Origin: an uncultured Bacteroidota bacterium
Lineage (GTDB): Bacteria; Bacteroidota; Bacteroidia; Flavobacteriales_F; PHOS-HE28
DNA length: 64,000 bases
Reading direction: 5' to 3'
NCBI GenBank assembly: GCA_902826215.1
Contig: CADEDY010000006.1
Coordinates: 1 to 64,000 of the forward strand
Part shown: positions 52,385 through 61,946 of the stretch, one piece after another
Layout of the letters: each line of letters starts with the position of its first letter
Position numbering within the stretch: the first letter of the stretch is position 1
Notes under the pieces: model-generated
What the model was told of the DNA's origin: nothing
Database searches by the model: none
The model's input: only the letters and a program-made list of their open reading frames with translations
Position numbers and translations under genes: made by a program

Positions 52385-53170
52385 ATGCCCTCCACCGACC
52401 CCCGTGCCACGGCTTTTCTGCGTTTGCTCACCATCATGGACGAATTGCGCGCTCAGTGCCCTTGGGACCGCAAGCAGACCATGGAGACCTTGCGCCCCTT
52501 GACCATCGAAGAGACCTATGAACTCGGTGATGCGATCCTCCGGAACGACATTCAAGAAGTGAAGAAGGAGTTGGGTGACCTGATCCTGCATATGGTCTTT
52601 TATGCCAAGATCGGTCAAGAGAAAGGGGCATTCGACATCACCGATGTGCTCAATGGGATCTGCGAAAAGTTGATCCACAGGCACCCACATATCTATGGTG
52701 ATGTGAAGGTGAAGGACGAAGAAGAGGTGAAAGCGAACTGGGAGAAGATCAAACTTGCCGAGAAAGGGCGAGAGGGTTCTGCGGCGAAGAGCGTGCTTGA
52801 AGGGGTTCCTCGCGGCTTACCCAGCCTTGTGAAAGCCATCCGGATCCAGGACAAGGCCCGTGGTGTAGGCTTCGATTGGGCACACCGCGACCAAGTGTGG
52901 GACAAGGTGAACGAGGAGTTGGACGAGTTGAAGCACGAGGTGGAAAGTGGCAGTGACAAGCAGGCCGAGGAATTAGGGGATGTCCTCTTCAGCTTGGTGA
53001 ACTTCGCGCGGTTCCTCGGGATCGATCCGGATGAAGCCTTGGAACGGACGAACCGTAAATTCATTCAGCGGTTCCAGTTCCTGGAGATCGAGAGTGCGAA
53101 GGACGGTAAGGTGATGGGCGAGATGACCTTGGACGAAATGGAGGCCTATTGGCAACGGGCGAAGGCTTGA
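52385..53170 (+). CDS. mazG: Nucleoside triphosphate pyrophosphohydrolase
   Basis: 261 residues, two MazG domains. The metal-binding EExxE motif is seen in TIEETYELGDAI, and ELGDLILHMVFYAKIG gives the downstream acid. The second copy has KVNEELDELKHEVESGSD and AEELGDVLFSLVNFARFLG. MazG hydrolyses (d)NTPs to monophosphates, cleans the nucleotide pool and lowers ppGpp in E. coli. WDRKQTMETL and GVGFDW are also typical. It precedes the DUF3667 gene by 26 bases. Confidence 0.95.
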   Translation: MPSTDPRATAFLRLLTIMDELRAQCPWDRKQTMETLRPLTIEETYELGDAILRNDIQEVKKELGDLILHMVFYAKIGQEKGAFDITDVLNGICEKLIHRHPHIYGDVKVKDEEEVKANWEKIKLAEKGREGSAAKSVLEGVPRGLPSLVKAIRIQDKARGVGFDWAHRDQVWDKVNEELDELKHEVESGSDKQAEELGDVLFSLVNFARFLGIDPDEALERTNRKFIQRFQFLEIESAKDGKVMGEMTLDEMEAYWQRAKA

Positions 53171-53196
53171 TCATCATCCATTCCTACTTTGTCCCC

Positions 53197-53961
53197 ATGG
53201 CCGATTGTAAGAATTGCAGTGCTGAGCTTTCTGGAAGGTTCTGCGTTTCCTGTGGCCAAAAGGCGAATACACAGCGGATCAGTTGGCACTGGTTGGTGCA
53301 CGAGGTGCTCGGTAGCGTGCTTGTGGTGGATCGTGGGCTGTTGTTCACGCTGAAGGAACTATTCACACGGCCGGGTCGTGCCATTCGGGAGTTCTTGGAA
53401 GGTAAACGGCAAGCGCACTTCAAGCCTTTGGGGATCCTCGTGCTCACGGCGACGGTCTATAGCTTGCTATCGCGATGGATCAAACCCGACCTGAGTCCCA
53501 TCATGGACGCACCCGCGCAGGTCGCCATGATGGAGCACCTGGATCGTTGGATGAGCAATTACTACGCGCTCATGGAATTGGCACTCATCCCCTTGTTCGC
53601 CTTCTGTTCTTGGGTCCTACTGCGGAAGTATGGTCACAACCTGGTTGAACACATGGTCATCCAGTCCTACCTGGCCGCACAGCGTATCACACTGAGCATT
53701 GTTTTCCTTCCGTTCCAGCTTTTCGGTTTCCAAGCTGCCATTTTGGTTTCCACCGTCCTGACCACAGGGTATATGGCAGGCTATGTGGTCACCTTGGTCC
53801 AACTTTACGAGGGACGCCCTCCAGTTCGTGTATTACTGCGTGCACTTGCATCACTGGTGCTTTCTTTCCTTTTCCTTGTGATCCTCGCGGTCGCTGGGGT
53901 CATGGTCTTGGTCCATTTCGGATTGCTTCCAAGCGCACTCACCCCGATCAAGACCGGATAA
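53197..53961 (+). CDS. DUF3667 membrane protein with zinc ribbon
   Basis: About 254 residues. The N-terminus (MADCKNCSAELSGRFCVSCG) carries two CxxC pairs, a zinc ribbon; it is followed by LLFTLKELFTRPGRAIREFL, a hallmark of DUF3667, and by five hydrophobic segments. Function is unknown. Start at the ATG at 53197; the longer frame from 53149 overlaps mazG and lacks the zinc ribbon start. It is probably co-transcribed with mazG. Confidence 0.9.
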   Translation: MADCKNCSAELSGRFCVSCGQKANTQRISWHWLVHEVLGSVLVVDRGLLFTLKELFTRPGRAIREFLEGKRQAHFKPLGILVLTATVYSLLSRWIKPDLSPIMDAPAQVAMMEHLDRWMSNYYALMELALIPLFAFCSWVLLRKYGHNLVEHMVIQSYLAAQRITLSIVFLPFQLFGFQAAILVSTVLTTGYMAGYVVTLVQLYEGRPPVRVLLRALASLVLSFLFLVILAVAGVMVLVHFGLLPSALTPIKTG

Positions 53962-54072
53962 GCATCCATTCACACCCCGGTCATGGATCGTTGACATTCT
54001 CCTGACGCGGATGGCGCTGAGGATCAGCTTGATCGAGCGACCTTTGCAGCCCGAACAACGTCACGCATCTGA

Positions 54073-56616
54073 ATGATCCGTTCTGTCCTGCCTTCCCGTT
54101 CCTTCACCAGCCTCCTCTGCGGACTTGTTCTGGTATTCTCCACAGCGGCTCAAGTGCCGACCCAATGTTTGGAGATCGAAAGCATTCTGGTGGATGCCTG
54201 TAATCCGGCTTCGGCGTGTCCGGGTAGCAGCGAGGGCCAGAACGAAATGGTGCGTTTCCGCACAGGTCCGAACCCCATTGCGTTGAGCGATCTGGAGGCC
54301 GATTGGCCCAATGGAACGTGGCGTGGTATTGTTCAGAACGCAACCACGGCTGCCATCACAGCTCAGTTGAATGCGACCATCTCGAGTTGCGGAGAACTGC
54401 TTGAACCTCCAGGTGGGATCATTCCTCCGGGTAGTACCGTGTTGCTCGTTACAAGCACCGAAATGTGCGTTGCGGGCAATTCCTTCAGCGGCCTTTCCGA
54501 TACGATCTACATCATTTTCCAGGATGCTGGGAACACCGCCGGCCATTTCGCCAACAGTCCCGCCGCTGGTCAACCGGTGAGCCCTACGCCGCCCACGGGC
54601 ACCAGTATTCGCACTCTGATACTTTTCGACAACGCCACGAATTGCAGCGATACGGTGAGCTATGTGCGGGAATTGTTGGTGAACAACCAAGGCACATACG
54701 GTGGAATGAACGGAGAAAGCGACGGCAGTACGGTCGTGTACTCGTGGCCTGGTCCGGCTGAAGCAACCTATGTGAACTACGGATGCCAAGCGCCCTTCGA
54801 CCCCTTGTTCGTGCAAACGGACGTGGACGGTGCGCTCTGCGGTGGCATTGGCACAGTGAACATCACGGGACAGGTGATCGGTGGCACCTTCACCAGTGTC
54901 CAGTGGCAAGGTGGAACAGGAACCTTCGGTGACCCAACGACCCTGAACACGACCTATACCGCCGGTGCTGGCGACCTAGCGACCGTGGTCTTGACCCTCT
55001 GTGCACAGACCGATTGTGCGGATCCCATATGCGGAACGTTGAACATACCGGCGGGCAGTGGCCCGATCATCACCATTGTTCCGGATGGTCCATTGGGTCT
55101 TTGTCCTGGTGAGGATGTGATGCTCACTGCTACAGGAGCGGACAGTTATGTATGGGGTGGAGGCGAGATCACGAATTCGATCACGGTGAACACGATCGGC
55201 ACGTATTCGGTCACGGGAACCAATGCTTGCGGATCCTTGTCCGGTTCCATCACGGTAACCACCGGCTCCGGTGTCATCGTAACCATCACCGGCAATACGC
55301 AGATCTGCCCTGGCGAAAGCACCGTGCTCACGGCTAGCGGAGCTGCACAATACATCTGGAGCACGGGTGAATTCTCTCCGAGCATTGTGGTGAGCGCACC
55401 GGGTAGTTATTCGGTCACAGGTAGTAACAGCTGCGGGTCATCCACGGAAGCGATCACGGTAACACAGGCACCTGGGCCGATCGTTAGCATCGCTGGTAAC
55501 CTATCCATTTGTGAAGGGGAAAGCACCGTGCTGACCGCCAGTGGAGCAACTTCCTACACGTGGAATACGCAGGCTACGAGCCCTTCGATCACCGTCACAA
55601 CGGCTGGCACATACACGGTTACAGGAAGCAACGGATGTGGGGCTGCGCAGGCAACTGCTACCTTGGCTGTCGGTCCTTTGCCGGTGGTTGTGATCAGTGG
55701 ATCCACCGCCATCTGTGCTGGTGCTTCAACAACGTTGACCGCTTCCGGCGCCGATTCTTATGCATGGAGCACCGGCGCTACGGATCCTTCGATCATCGTT
55801 GGTTCTGCAGGCACGATCAGCGTTACGGGTACAAATAGCTGTGGAACGGACGTGGCCGAAGTGGAGGTGTTGGAAGGTGTGGCTCCCACGGTGCAGGTCA
55901 CGGGCAACGGGGTGCTTTGTCCGGGTGGTCAAGTGGTTCTTACAGCCGTGAGCACAGCGCCTGTCTCTTGGAACACTGGAGCCACGAGCAACACGCTCAC
56001 CGTGACCACCGCTGGCTTGTACATCGCAACAGCTACCAATGGTTGCGGGTCTGATTCGGATGGTGCCACAGTTACAGCCTCCGCCTTGGATGCTGCGTTC
56101 TCGGCAACGCCAACCTCAGGCACTGCGCCTTTGGTCGTGTCTTTCAACAACACGACAACGCCTGTCGAAAGTTCTTCCGATTGGGATTTCGATGATGGAA
56201 CCACAAGCACTTCAACGTCGCCAAGCCACACCTTTGATGTGCCGGGAACATATGTCGTGGAATTGACCGCCATGTCCGACGGTTGTGCCGAGACCACGAC
56301 GGCAGTGATCACCGTTCTACCTGTTCAACCGGGTAATACGAGCAGCATCAGCATTCCCAACGTATTCACACCGAACGAGGATCGCCACAACGACCTGTTG
56401 CTCGTGAACGCGGTGAACATCTCGCAACTGGAGGTGCTTATCTACAATCGCTGGGGGCAGAAGGTGAATGAATTGAAGCGGATCGGTGAAGCTTGGGATG
56501 GTCGATCCATGGCAGGAGAGGTGGTGCCTGATGGCACGTACTTCTACACGCTCGATGCTCGGGGCATTGATGGCCAACAATTCTCGTTGTCTGGGCACAT
56601 CACCTTGGTGCGCTGA
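54073..56616 (+). CDS. Secreted T9SS type B surface protein with Ig-like repeats
   Basis: 847 residues. Signal peptide (1-26), an N-terminal domain with VPTQCLEIESILVDACN, then five Ig-like repeats (starts at about 55069, 55279, 55483, 55687 and 55891 nt) sharing CPGES-x2-LTASGA-x-SY-x-W. A PKD domain follows (SDWDFDDGTTSTSTSPSHTF). The last 90 residues are the gliding-motility-associated C-terminal domain (IPNVFTPNEDRHNDLL ... YNRWGQKV ... DGTYFYTLDARG), the type B signal for T9SS export. Likely cell-surface adhesin or motility-associated protein; function is not proven. It is next to a second type B protein. Confidence 0.9.
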   Translation: MIRSVLPSRSFTSLLCGLVLVFSTAAQVPTQCLEIESILVDACNPASACPGSSEGQNEMVRFRTGPNPIALSDLEADWPNGTWRGIVQNATTAAITAQLNATISSCGELLEPPGGIIPPGSTVLLVTSTEMCVAGNSFSGLSDTIYIIFQDAGNTAGHFANSPAAGQPVSPTPPTGTSIRTLILFDNATNCSDTVSYVRELLVNNQGTYGGMNGESDGSTVVYSWPGPAEATYVNYGCQAPFDPLFVQTDVDGALCGGIGTVNITGQVIGGTFTSVQWQGGTGTFGDPTTLNTTYTAGAGDLATVVLTLCAQTDCADPICGTLNIPAGSGPIITIVPDGPLGLCPGEDVMLTATGADSYVWGGGEITNSITVNTIGTYSVTGTNACGSLSGSITVTTGSGVIVTITGNTQICPGESTVLTASGAAQYIWSTGEFSPSIVVSAPGSYSVTGSNSCGSSTEAITVTQAPGPIVSIAGNLSICEGESTVLTASGATSYTWNTQATSPSITVTTAGTYTVTGSNGCGAAQATATLAVGPLPVVVISGSTAICAGASTTLTASGADSYAWSTGATDPSIIVGSAGTISVTGTNSCGTDVAEVEVLEGVAPTVQVTGNGVLCPGGQVVLTAVSTAPVSWNTGATSNTLTVTTAGLYIATATNGCGSDSDGATVTASALDAAFSATPTSGTAPLVVSFNNTTTPVESSSDWDFDDGTTSTSTSPSHTFDVPGTYVVELTAMSDGCAETTTAVITVLPVQPGNTSSISIPNVFTPNEDRHNDLLLVNAVNISQLEVLIYNRWGQKVNELKRIGEAWDGRSMAGEVVPDGTYFYTLDARGIDGQQFSLSGHITLVR
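55069..56094 (+). repeat. Five tandem Ig-like coding repeats, mostly 204 nt
   Basis: Repeats begin at 55069, 55279, 55483, 55687 and 55891, with spacings of 210, 204, 204 and 204 nt. The shared core is GEST-LTASGA-x-SY-W-STG and ends with GTYSVTGSN-x-CG. Exact spacing suggests fairly recent duplication. Confidence 0.85.
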
Positions 56617-56645
56617 CCCGAAGATCGAGAACCGAACGTGGTAGG

Positions 56646-59024
56646 ATGGAGAAGGACCACATACGATCATTGCGACACCTGCTGTTGGGCTTGTTCGCTG
56701 GGTCTGCGATGGTGTCCTTTGGTCAATGCTTGACCACGATCTCTGCATTCCCGTACACCGAAGGATTCGAAGCCACACAAGCGTGGACCCCTGGTGGAAC
56801 GAACAGCGATTGGACGTGGGGCACGCCTGCACATCCGACCATCAACTCGGCGGCACAAGGAACAAAGGCTTGGTGCGTTGGTTCGCTCGCAGGTAGCTTC
56901 TATTCGAACGGTCAACAGAGCTGGTTGGAGACGCCGTGCTTCGACCTTTCGGCGCTGAACTACCCGTACCTGTCATTCAGCGTTTTCTGGGAGACCGAAC
57001 CCAATTACGACGGTGCCGGCTTCCAGTATTCGCCCAATGGGGGCATTACGTGGATCAACGTTGGGGCTGTGAACGACAACAATTGCATGAACACGAATTG
57101 GTTCAATACAGCCAACATCACGGCCTTGAACCTCGCCAGCCCACGCCAAGGATGGACCGGTACGTCAACAACGGGGGGCTGCGCTTCTGGAGGTGGCCTT
57201 GGGAGCTGGGTCTTGGCAGCCCATTGTTTGGATGATCTACCGACCAATGCACCTGTGAAGTTCAGGTTCATCTTCGGTGCAGGTACCCAATGCAACAGCT
57301 TCGACGGTTTCGCGATCGATCAGTTCTTCATCGGCGAAGCACCAACACTCGATCCGGCGATCAACTTCACTTGTGCAAACAACACGGTGAACTTCACCAA
57401 TTGGGCAACACTATGCCCCGCGAACAGTACATGGAATTTCGGGGATGCTGGCTCCGGTGCGAACAACACAGGCACGGGCGCATCAACTTCCCATATCTAT
57501 CCCGGAGCGGGAACCTACACCGTATCGCTCACCATGACCGGCCCGTGTGCCGAACCGGTCACGATCACAACGGAGGTTTCCATCGCCGAACTGGCGTTCG
57601 TTACCGCAGATGTGGGTTGTGTGCCAAATAGCGGGTCAGCAACGGCCAATATCACGGGCAGCGCGGGACCATTCACCTATGATTGGTCGCCTGGGAACGG
57701 CAGTACGCAAACGATCAATGGTCTGGCGCCAGGAGATTACACGGTATTGGTGCAAGCGACAGGCATGTGTCCCGTTCAGGGCACAACCACGGTGAATACA
57801 TCGGCCGACGCTTTGGAAGTGGAGGTGACGCATACCGATGTGTCCTGCGCAGGGCTGAGCGGTGGAACCGCAACAGTTGTGGTGTCGGGTGGGTCGGGAA
57901 CCAACACATACGCATGGTCCCCCACAGGCGGAACTGATGCTGTGGCCAGTGGTCTTCAAGCGGGTGACTATTCCTGCGTGATCGCCGACGATGCAGGTTG
58001 CACGGCGACCGTGGATGTCAGTATTCTGGAGCCGGATCCGGTGGTCTTGAACGTGGGTGCCGCACCGGAGTTGTGCGTTGGACAAACTGCAACTCTTGTT
58101 GCCGATGCCGAAGGTGGGGTGCCGAACTACACCTACACATGGTCGCCGTCCGGGCCGGATATAGCGCCGGTCGTGGCGACGGATTACACGGTATTCGCGA
58201 CCGACGCGAACGGATGTGCCAGCGATGTGGCAACCTTTTCTGTTGATGTGACCACCGCGATCACACCCGAATTCATGTGGGATGTTTCCAGCGGTTGCGC
58301 TCCGCTCTGTGTCAATTTCACGGAAACCAACTTAGAGGTTGGAACGCGTGCTTGGACATTCGGTGATGGCTTCAGCGCTGGCGATGTGGACGCGATGGAA
58401 CATTGCTTCAATGATCCTGGTTCATTCGACGTCACGCTCTCGATCACGACAGCCAACGGATGCACGGGTTCCTTCACTGCTGAGGACGCGATCGCGGTGA
58501 TCGCCGGTCCGCAGGCCATTATAGCAGCCTCGCCGAGCGTTGCTTTGGTGGATGACCCCACGTTCCAGTTCAACGATATCGGTTCAGGCGCCGTGTCGCA
58601 ACTGTGGTCCTTCGGTGATCCTTTGAACACCACTTCCACCGAAGCCTTTCCAAGTTTCACGTATCCTGGAGTGGACTGCTACACGGTGCGGCTCGAAGTG
58701 GTTGGCGATGCCGGGTGCACCGATTCGGACGAAGCCGAGGTGTGCGTGGAGGATGCCTTCGGACTGTTCGCCCCGAACGCGTTCTCGCCCAATAACGACG
58801 GTATCAATGACGGTTTTATGGTACGTACGACCGTGAGCATGCCGACATACTTCCAGTTGCAGATCTTCGATCGCTGGGGATCACTTCTATTCGCGACGAC
58901 CGATCCTTATGCCTTCTGGACCGGTGACGGCGTTCCCCAAGGTGTCTTCATTTGGCAAGTTCGTTTGCGTGACGCGCAGGAGAAATTGCAGGAACGAAAA
59001 GGTCACGTTGTCCTGATCCGCTGA
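56646..59024 (+). CDS. Secreted T9SS type B surface protein with SprB-like and PKD modules
   Basis: 792 residues. A signal peptide (about 1-27) is followed by a jelly-roll-like domain (YTEGFEATQAWTPGGTNSDW, SFSVFWETEPNYDGAG, DGFAIDQFFIG) resembling the N-terminal domain of the 16105 protein. Then come a PKD domain, several SprB-like repeats (TADVGCVPNSGSATANITGS, HTDVSCAGLSGGTATVVVSG), two further PKD domains (FTETNLEVGTRAWTFGDGF, DIGSGAVSQLWSFGDP) and the type B C-terminal domain (APNAFSPNNDGINDGF ... IFDRWGSLLF ... GVFIWQVRL). It is exported by T9SS. It begins 29 bases after the other type B gene. Confidence 0.9.
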   Translation: MEKDHIRSLRHLLLGLFAGSAMVSFGQCLTTISAFPYTEGFEATQAWTPGGTNSDWTWGTPAHPTINSAAQGTKAWCVGSLAGSFYSNGQQSWLETPCFDLSALNYPYLSFSVFWETEPNYDGAGFQYSPNGGITWINVGAVNDNNCMNTNWFNTANITALNLASPRQGWTGTSTTGGCASGGGLGSWVLAAHCLDDLPTNAPVKFRFIFGAGTQCNSFDGFAIDQFFIGEAPTLDPAINFTCANNTVNFTNWATLCPANSTWNFGDAGSGANNTGTGASTSHIYPGAGTYTVSLTMTGPCAEPVTITTEVSIAELAFVTADVGCVPNSGSATANITGSAGPFTYDWSPGNGSTQTINGLAPGDYTVLVQATGMCPVQGTTTVNTSADALEVEVTHTDVSCAGLSGGTATVVVSGGSGTNTYAWSPTGGTDAVASGLQAGDYSCVIADDAGCTATVDVSILEPDPVVLNVGAAPELCVGQTATLVADAEGGVPNYTYTWSPSGPDIAPVVATDYTVFATDANGCASDVATFSVDVTTAITPEFMWDVSSGCAPLCVNFTETNLEVGTRAWTFGDGFSAGDVDAMEHCFNDPGSFDVTLSITTANGCTGSFTAEDAIAVIAGPQAIIAASPSVALVDDPTFQFNDIGSGAVSQLWSFGDPLNTTSTEAFPSFTYPGVDCYTVRLEVVGDAGCTDSDEAEVCVEDAFGLFAPNAFSPNNDGINDGFMVRTTVSMPTYFQLQIFDRWGSLLFATTDPYAFWTGDGVPQGVFIWQVRLRDAQEKLQERKGHVVLIR

Positions 59025-59043
59025 AGGGTTGACCCCTCAAGTG

Positions 59044-59793
59044 TCACCGTCGCATCGCGCGGGTCTCCACGTCCATCGGTTTCCTCTGTTCCCCGCTGCG
59101 TTCCGTTGCTCGTGCATCGAAAAGGCCGTATCCGAAGGAAATGGCGAAGATGTGTGCATTCAAACCAGCATATGGCTTCGAATTCACCCCGTTGATGGTT
59201 TCCACGAAATCAGTGTTGTGGAAATTGGTGAGGTAGTAGCGCGCGGTGATCGTGGATCCGTTCGGCCCTTGGAATCCGACGAAGACCGACTGGAAGAATG
59301 GGGCTGTCCGATCGCTGATCCAAACATTGAATTTCTCCTCCTTTCGCTCGTTCTCGAACCGTTTCTCTTTGTAGTTGAAGGGCAGTTCGAGCTCGTAGCC
59401 GACATACACGAGCGTGTTGTTCATCTTGCCGAACTTGAAGCCGACCGGGAGCCCCGCATTGTACGTCCGGAACTTGTATCGCACCGACGTGTCAGGAACT
59501 TGATAGATGAAACCTTGATTCCGAAAGGAGAGCCCCGCGAATAGACCGAAGTGTCCACCGAGATCATAGTTCAGCATTCCCGTCATGTTCAGGAAGGGGG
59601 AAAAGCGAACTACCGCGCCTCGGTCGGATCCATTCACATCGAGCTGGGGCACCGAGAAGATCATCTCGCTGCTGGTCGTGAAATACGCTTCGAAAGCGCC
59701 GGGGAGCGGCTGTGGCGGCACTTGCTCTTGACTGAACAGTGTTGAGGCTATCACTACTTGGCCAAGTGCGAATGCAAGTCGGATCGGAAACAT
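59044..59793 (-). CDS. Outer-membrane beta-barrel protein
   Basis: About 249 residues. MFPIRLAFALGQVVIASTLF is a signal peptide, so I start at the ATG at 59793. The rest alternates strands with GMLNYDLGGHFGLFAGLSFR, YNAGLPVGFKFGKM, LVYVGYELELPFNYKEKRFE and ISFGYGLFDARA, typical of a small barrel. The charged RRK-rich end after the last strand is unusual. It is the last gene of a five-gene leftward operon and converges with the type B gene across 19 bases. Confidence 0.8.
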   Translation of the reverse strand: MFPIRLAFALGQVVIASTLFSQEQVPPQPLPGAFEAYFTTSSEMIFSVPQLDVNGSDRGAVVRFSPFLNMTGMLNYDLGGHFGLFAGLSFRNQGFIYQVPDTSVRYKFRTYNAGLPVGFKFGKMNNTLVYVGYELELPFNYKEKRFENERKEEKFNVWISDRTAPFFQSVFVGFQGPNGSTITARYYLTNFHNTDFVETINGVNSKPYAGLNAHIFAISFGYGLFDARATERSGEQRKPMDVETRAMRR

Positions 59794-59813
59794 GGATGTT
59801 CGATCGGGGGCCT

Positions 59814-60398
59814 TCAAAGGTGATGAACTTCCATTTCACGCAAAGCTGCATATACCCGATGCAGGGGAAGTCCCATAACGGTGTAGAAGCTGCCGTTGAT
59901 CCGCTCAACGGCCACATAACCGATCCAATCCTGCACGCCGTATGCTCCGGCCTTGTCCAGCGGGGCATACTTCTCCACGTAATAAGCGATCTCCTGTTCG
60001 GAGAGCGATGCGAAGGTGACCTCTGCGATGTCCACGAAACTGGTGGCGCGTTGCGCACTGCGCAGGCAAACTCCCGTGTACACGTGATGGGTTCTTCCGG
60101 AAAGCAGGGCCAGCATGACCTTGGCTTCGGCCGCATCAGCCGGTTTGTTCAACAAGGTGTCGCCAACGATCACCGTGGTATCGGCAGTGACCAATACCTG
60201 GTCCGTATCGAGTGTGCCGCTCCAAGCTTCGGCTTTCTTGCGCGCAAGATGTTCCGCTACCTCGCGGATAGGCATGTCCACAGGTGGCGTCTCATCCACA
60301 TCCACGCTGGTGATCTCCACCGGCATGTCCATCCCTTGCAGCAGTTGCCGTCGGCGTGGTGAGGCTGATGCCAGGATCAATCGCCAAGGTAGTTTCAT
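59814..60398 (-). CDS. maf: Maf-family nucleotide pyrophosphatase
   Basis: 194 residues, normal length. The N-terminal LILASASPRRRQLLQGM and the central VTADTTVIVGDTLLNKPADA are the conserved substrate-binding and catalytic motifs, and AYGVQDWIGYVAVERINGSF completes the site. Maf proteins hydrolyse dTTP, UTP or modified pyrimidine nucleotides and, in some bacteria, affect cell division. The long frame to 60680 overlaps the UbiA gene and is not coding. Its ATG overlaps the stop of the UbiA gene (ATGA). Confidence 0.93.
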   Translation of the reverse strand: MKLPWRLILASASPRRRQLLQGMDMPVEITSVDVDETPPVDMPIREVAEHLARKKAEAWSGTLDTDQVLVTADTTVIVGDTLLNKPADAAEAKVMLALLSGRTHHVYTGVCLRSAQRATSFVDIAEVTFASLSEQEIAYYVEKYAPLDKAGAYGVQDWIGYVAVERINGSFYTVMGLPLHRVYAALREMEVHHL

Positions 60399-61420
60399 GG
60401 AATGAAGCGGATCAGGAGTGCATAGCCAACAGCCATCACCATGGCCACTTTCATCACGGCACCTGCCCGAACGAATTCCTCGCGGTGCTGGGCTTGGTAG
60501 GTGAAGCCAGCAGAAAGCAACAACGGACCGATGATGGCGATGCCGATGTACCAGTAGGAGAGCGGATCGCGCAACACTTGGGAGCGAATGAAGAGCAGTA
60601 GGCCGATGATGATGGCGATGTGGGTGAGAGCAATGGCCTTGCTCCATTTCATTCCCCAAACAATGGGAATGGTACGACAACCATCGGCTTCGTCGCCTTT
60701 CACGTCGGCCATGTCCTTCTGAAGCTCACGGACCAAGGTGCTCATGAAAGCGAAAAGGGAGAAGCCCAGGATCCAATACCACAGTTCGCGGAAGTAGGGC
60801 TCCATGGGATAGCGATCACCGTTCGGAAGATCCACCACCCAGCCTTCAGTAATGGCGCGTTGCAACAAAGGCAGTTCGTAGAGGCCCACCGTGAGCGTGA
60901 CGAGTGCCGTAAGTGTCGCCACCAGTCCGTTCCCGATGATCAGTTGTCGTTTGAAGTTCGTGCTGTAGGTCCACAAGGCACCGATCGCAAATGCGGGGAT
61001 CGCGGACCATTTCAGCAGGCCGCTACGCCAAGCAACATAAGCTCCCAGTACCAGCCCCAGCCCGCTCAGCACCGCATGACCCGTCATCGCCACGCGCCGT
61101 TTCACCGTGCGCCCCACGATCACATCGCCGGGTTTGTTGATCCGGTCGATCCGTGTATCGAAGTAATCGTTGATCACGTTGCCACCTGCTGCCACCAGCA
61201 CGGTGCTCAACACCAGGAGCATGAAATGGAACAGTGGCATCTGCGGCCCGTAGCCTTCCGGAAGGATCAGTTGATCGCGAGTGACATCACCGACTTCGGA
61301 CACAAGTTGATTCAGCCCGCGCTCCAGGTTCCCGCCGATCACGCCGCAGCGCATCAGCATCATCGTGCCGGCGATGATGAGCAGGTTCAGCGGACGCGTG
61401 AGTCTAAGAAAGGCGATCAT
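60395..61420 (-). CDS. UbiA-family prenyltransferase (geranylgeranylglycerol-phosphate geranylgeranyltransferase-like)
   Basis: 341 residues, eight to nine membrane helices. The first Asp-rich motif is AGGNVINDYFDTRIDRINKP and the second is ELQKDMADVKGDEADGCRTI; both bind magnesium and isoprenyl diphosphate. In Bacteroidota this subgroup is commonly annotated as geranylgeranylglycerol-phosphate geranylgeranyltransferase, the archaeal-type ether-lipid enzyme, although menaquinone or heme side-chain transfer cannot be excluded. It lies between the KdsC-like phosphatase and maf in a tightly packed leftward operon. Confidence 0.87.
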   Translation of the reverse strand: MIAFLRLTRPLNLLIIAGTMMLMRCGVIGGNLERGLNQLVSEVGDVTRDQLILPEGYGPQMPLFHFMLLVLSTVLVAAGGNVINDYFDTRIDRINKPGDVIVGRTVKRRVAMTGHAVLSGLGLVLGAYVAWRSGLLKWSAIPAFAIGALWTYSTNFKRQLIIGNGLVATLTALVTLTVGLYELPLLQRAITEGWVVDLPNGDRYPMEPYFRELWYWILGFSLFAFMSTLVRELQKDMADVKGDEADGCRTIPIVWGMKWSKAIALTHIAIIIGLLLFIRSQVLRDPLSYWYIGIAIIGPLLLSAGFTYQAQHREEFVRAGAVMKVAMVMAVGYALLIRFIP

Positions 61421-61421
61421 G

Positions 61422-61946
61422 CTACCAACTGTGTGCTTTCTCGGTCAACCATTTGCCTTGCACCTTCAGCGCTTGCTCCAACAGATCGCGTACGCAACCG
61501 TCGCCACCCTTGCGCCCACTGACGAAGGTGCTTATCGCCTTGATCTCCGGTGTTGCATCCGCCGGGCAACAAGGGAAGGCCACCTGTTGCATCACGCGCA
61601 GATCGGGGATGTCATCGCCCATGTAAGCTGTGGTCGCAGGATCCAATCCTCTCGATACCAATCTCTCGAAGAGGGCCAACTTGTTCACTGTGCCCAAATG
61701 GATCTCCGTGATCCCTTGCCTGATCAAGCTCTCTCGCACCCCTTCGGAATGACCACCGCTGATGATGATGATGCGCAGGCCTTCCTTCACGGCATGCTGC
61801 ACAGCGTATGCATCGCGGGTGTGGAAGGTCCGTACCGGATCGATGCCGGGGATCAGCAGGTTCCTGTTGTCAGTGAACACCCCGTCCACATCGAAACAGA
61901 AGGTGATCAAGCCCGCGAGGCGCTCCTTATACGTCGTGTTGGTCAT
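61422..61946 (-). CDS. KdsC-like HAD phosphatase
   Basis: 174 residues. The HAD motif I is FCFDVDGVFTDN, with ISGGHSEGVRESL (motif II), NKLALFERL and AYMGDDIPDLRVM (motif IV). The small, capless type matches KdsC, 3-deoxy-D-manno-octulosonate 8-phosphate phosphatase. KDO is needed for lipopolysaccharide, but this gene sits next to a UbiA enzyme rather than kds genes, so its substrate could differ. Starts at 61946, overlapping the DUF2520 gene by 20 bases. One base separates it from the UbiA gene. Confidence 0.88.
   Translation of the reverse strand: MTNTTYKERLAGLITFCFDVDGVFTDNRNLLIPGIDPVRTFHTRDAYAVQHAVKEGLRIIIISGGHSEGVRESLIRQGITEIHLGTVNKLALFERLVSRGLDPATTAYMGDDIPDLRVMQQVAFPCCPADATPEIKAISTFVSGRKGGDGCVRDLLEQALKVQGKWLTEKAHSW

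Noticed and set aside
60399-60680. N-terminal extension of Maf by 94 residues.
   Set aside because: It overlaps the UbiA gene and is rich in His, Ser and Arg, typical of an out-of-frame reading; Maf normally begins at MKLPWRLILASASPRR.
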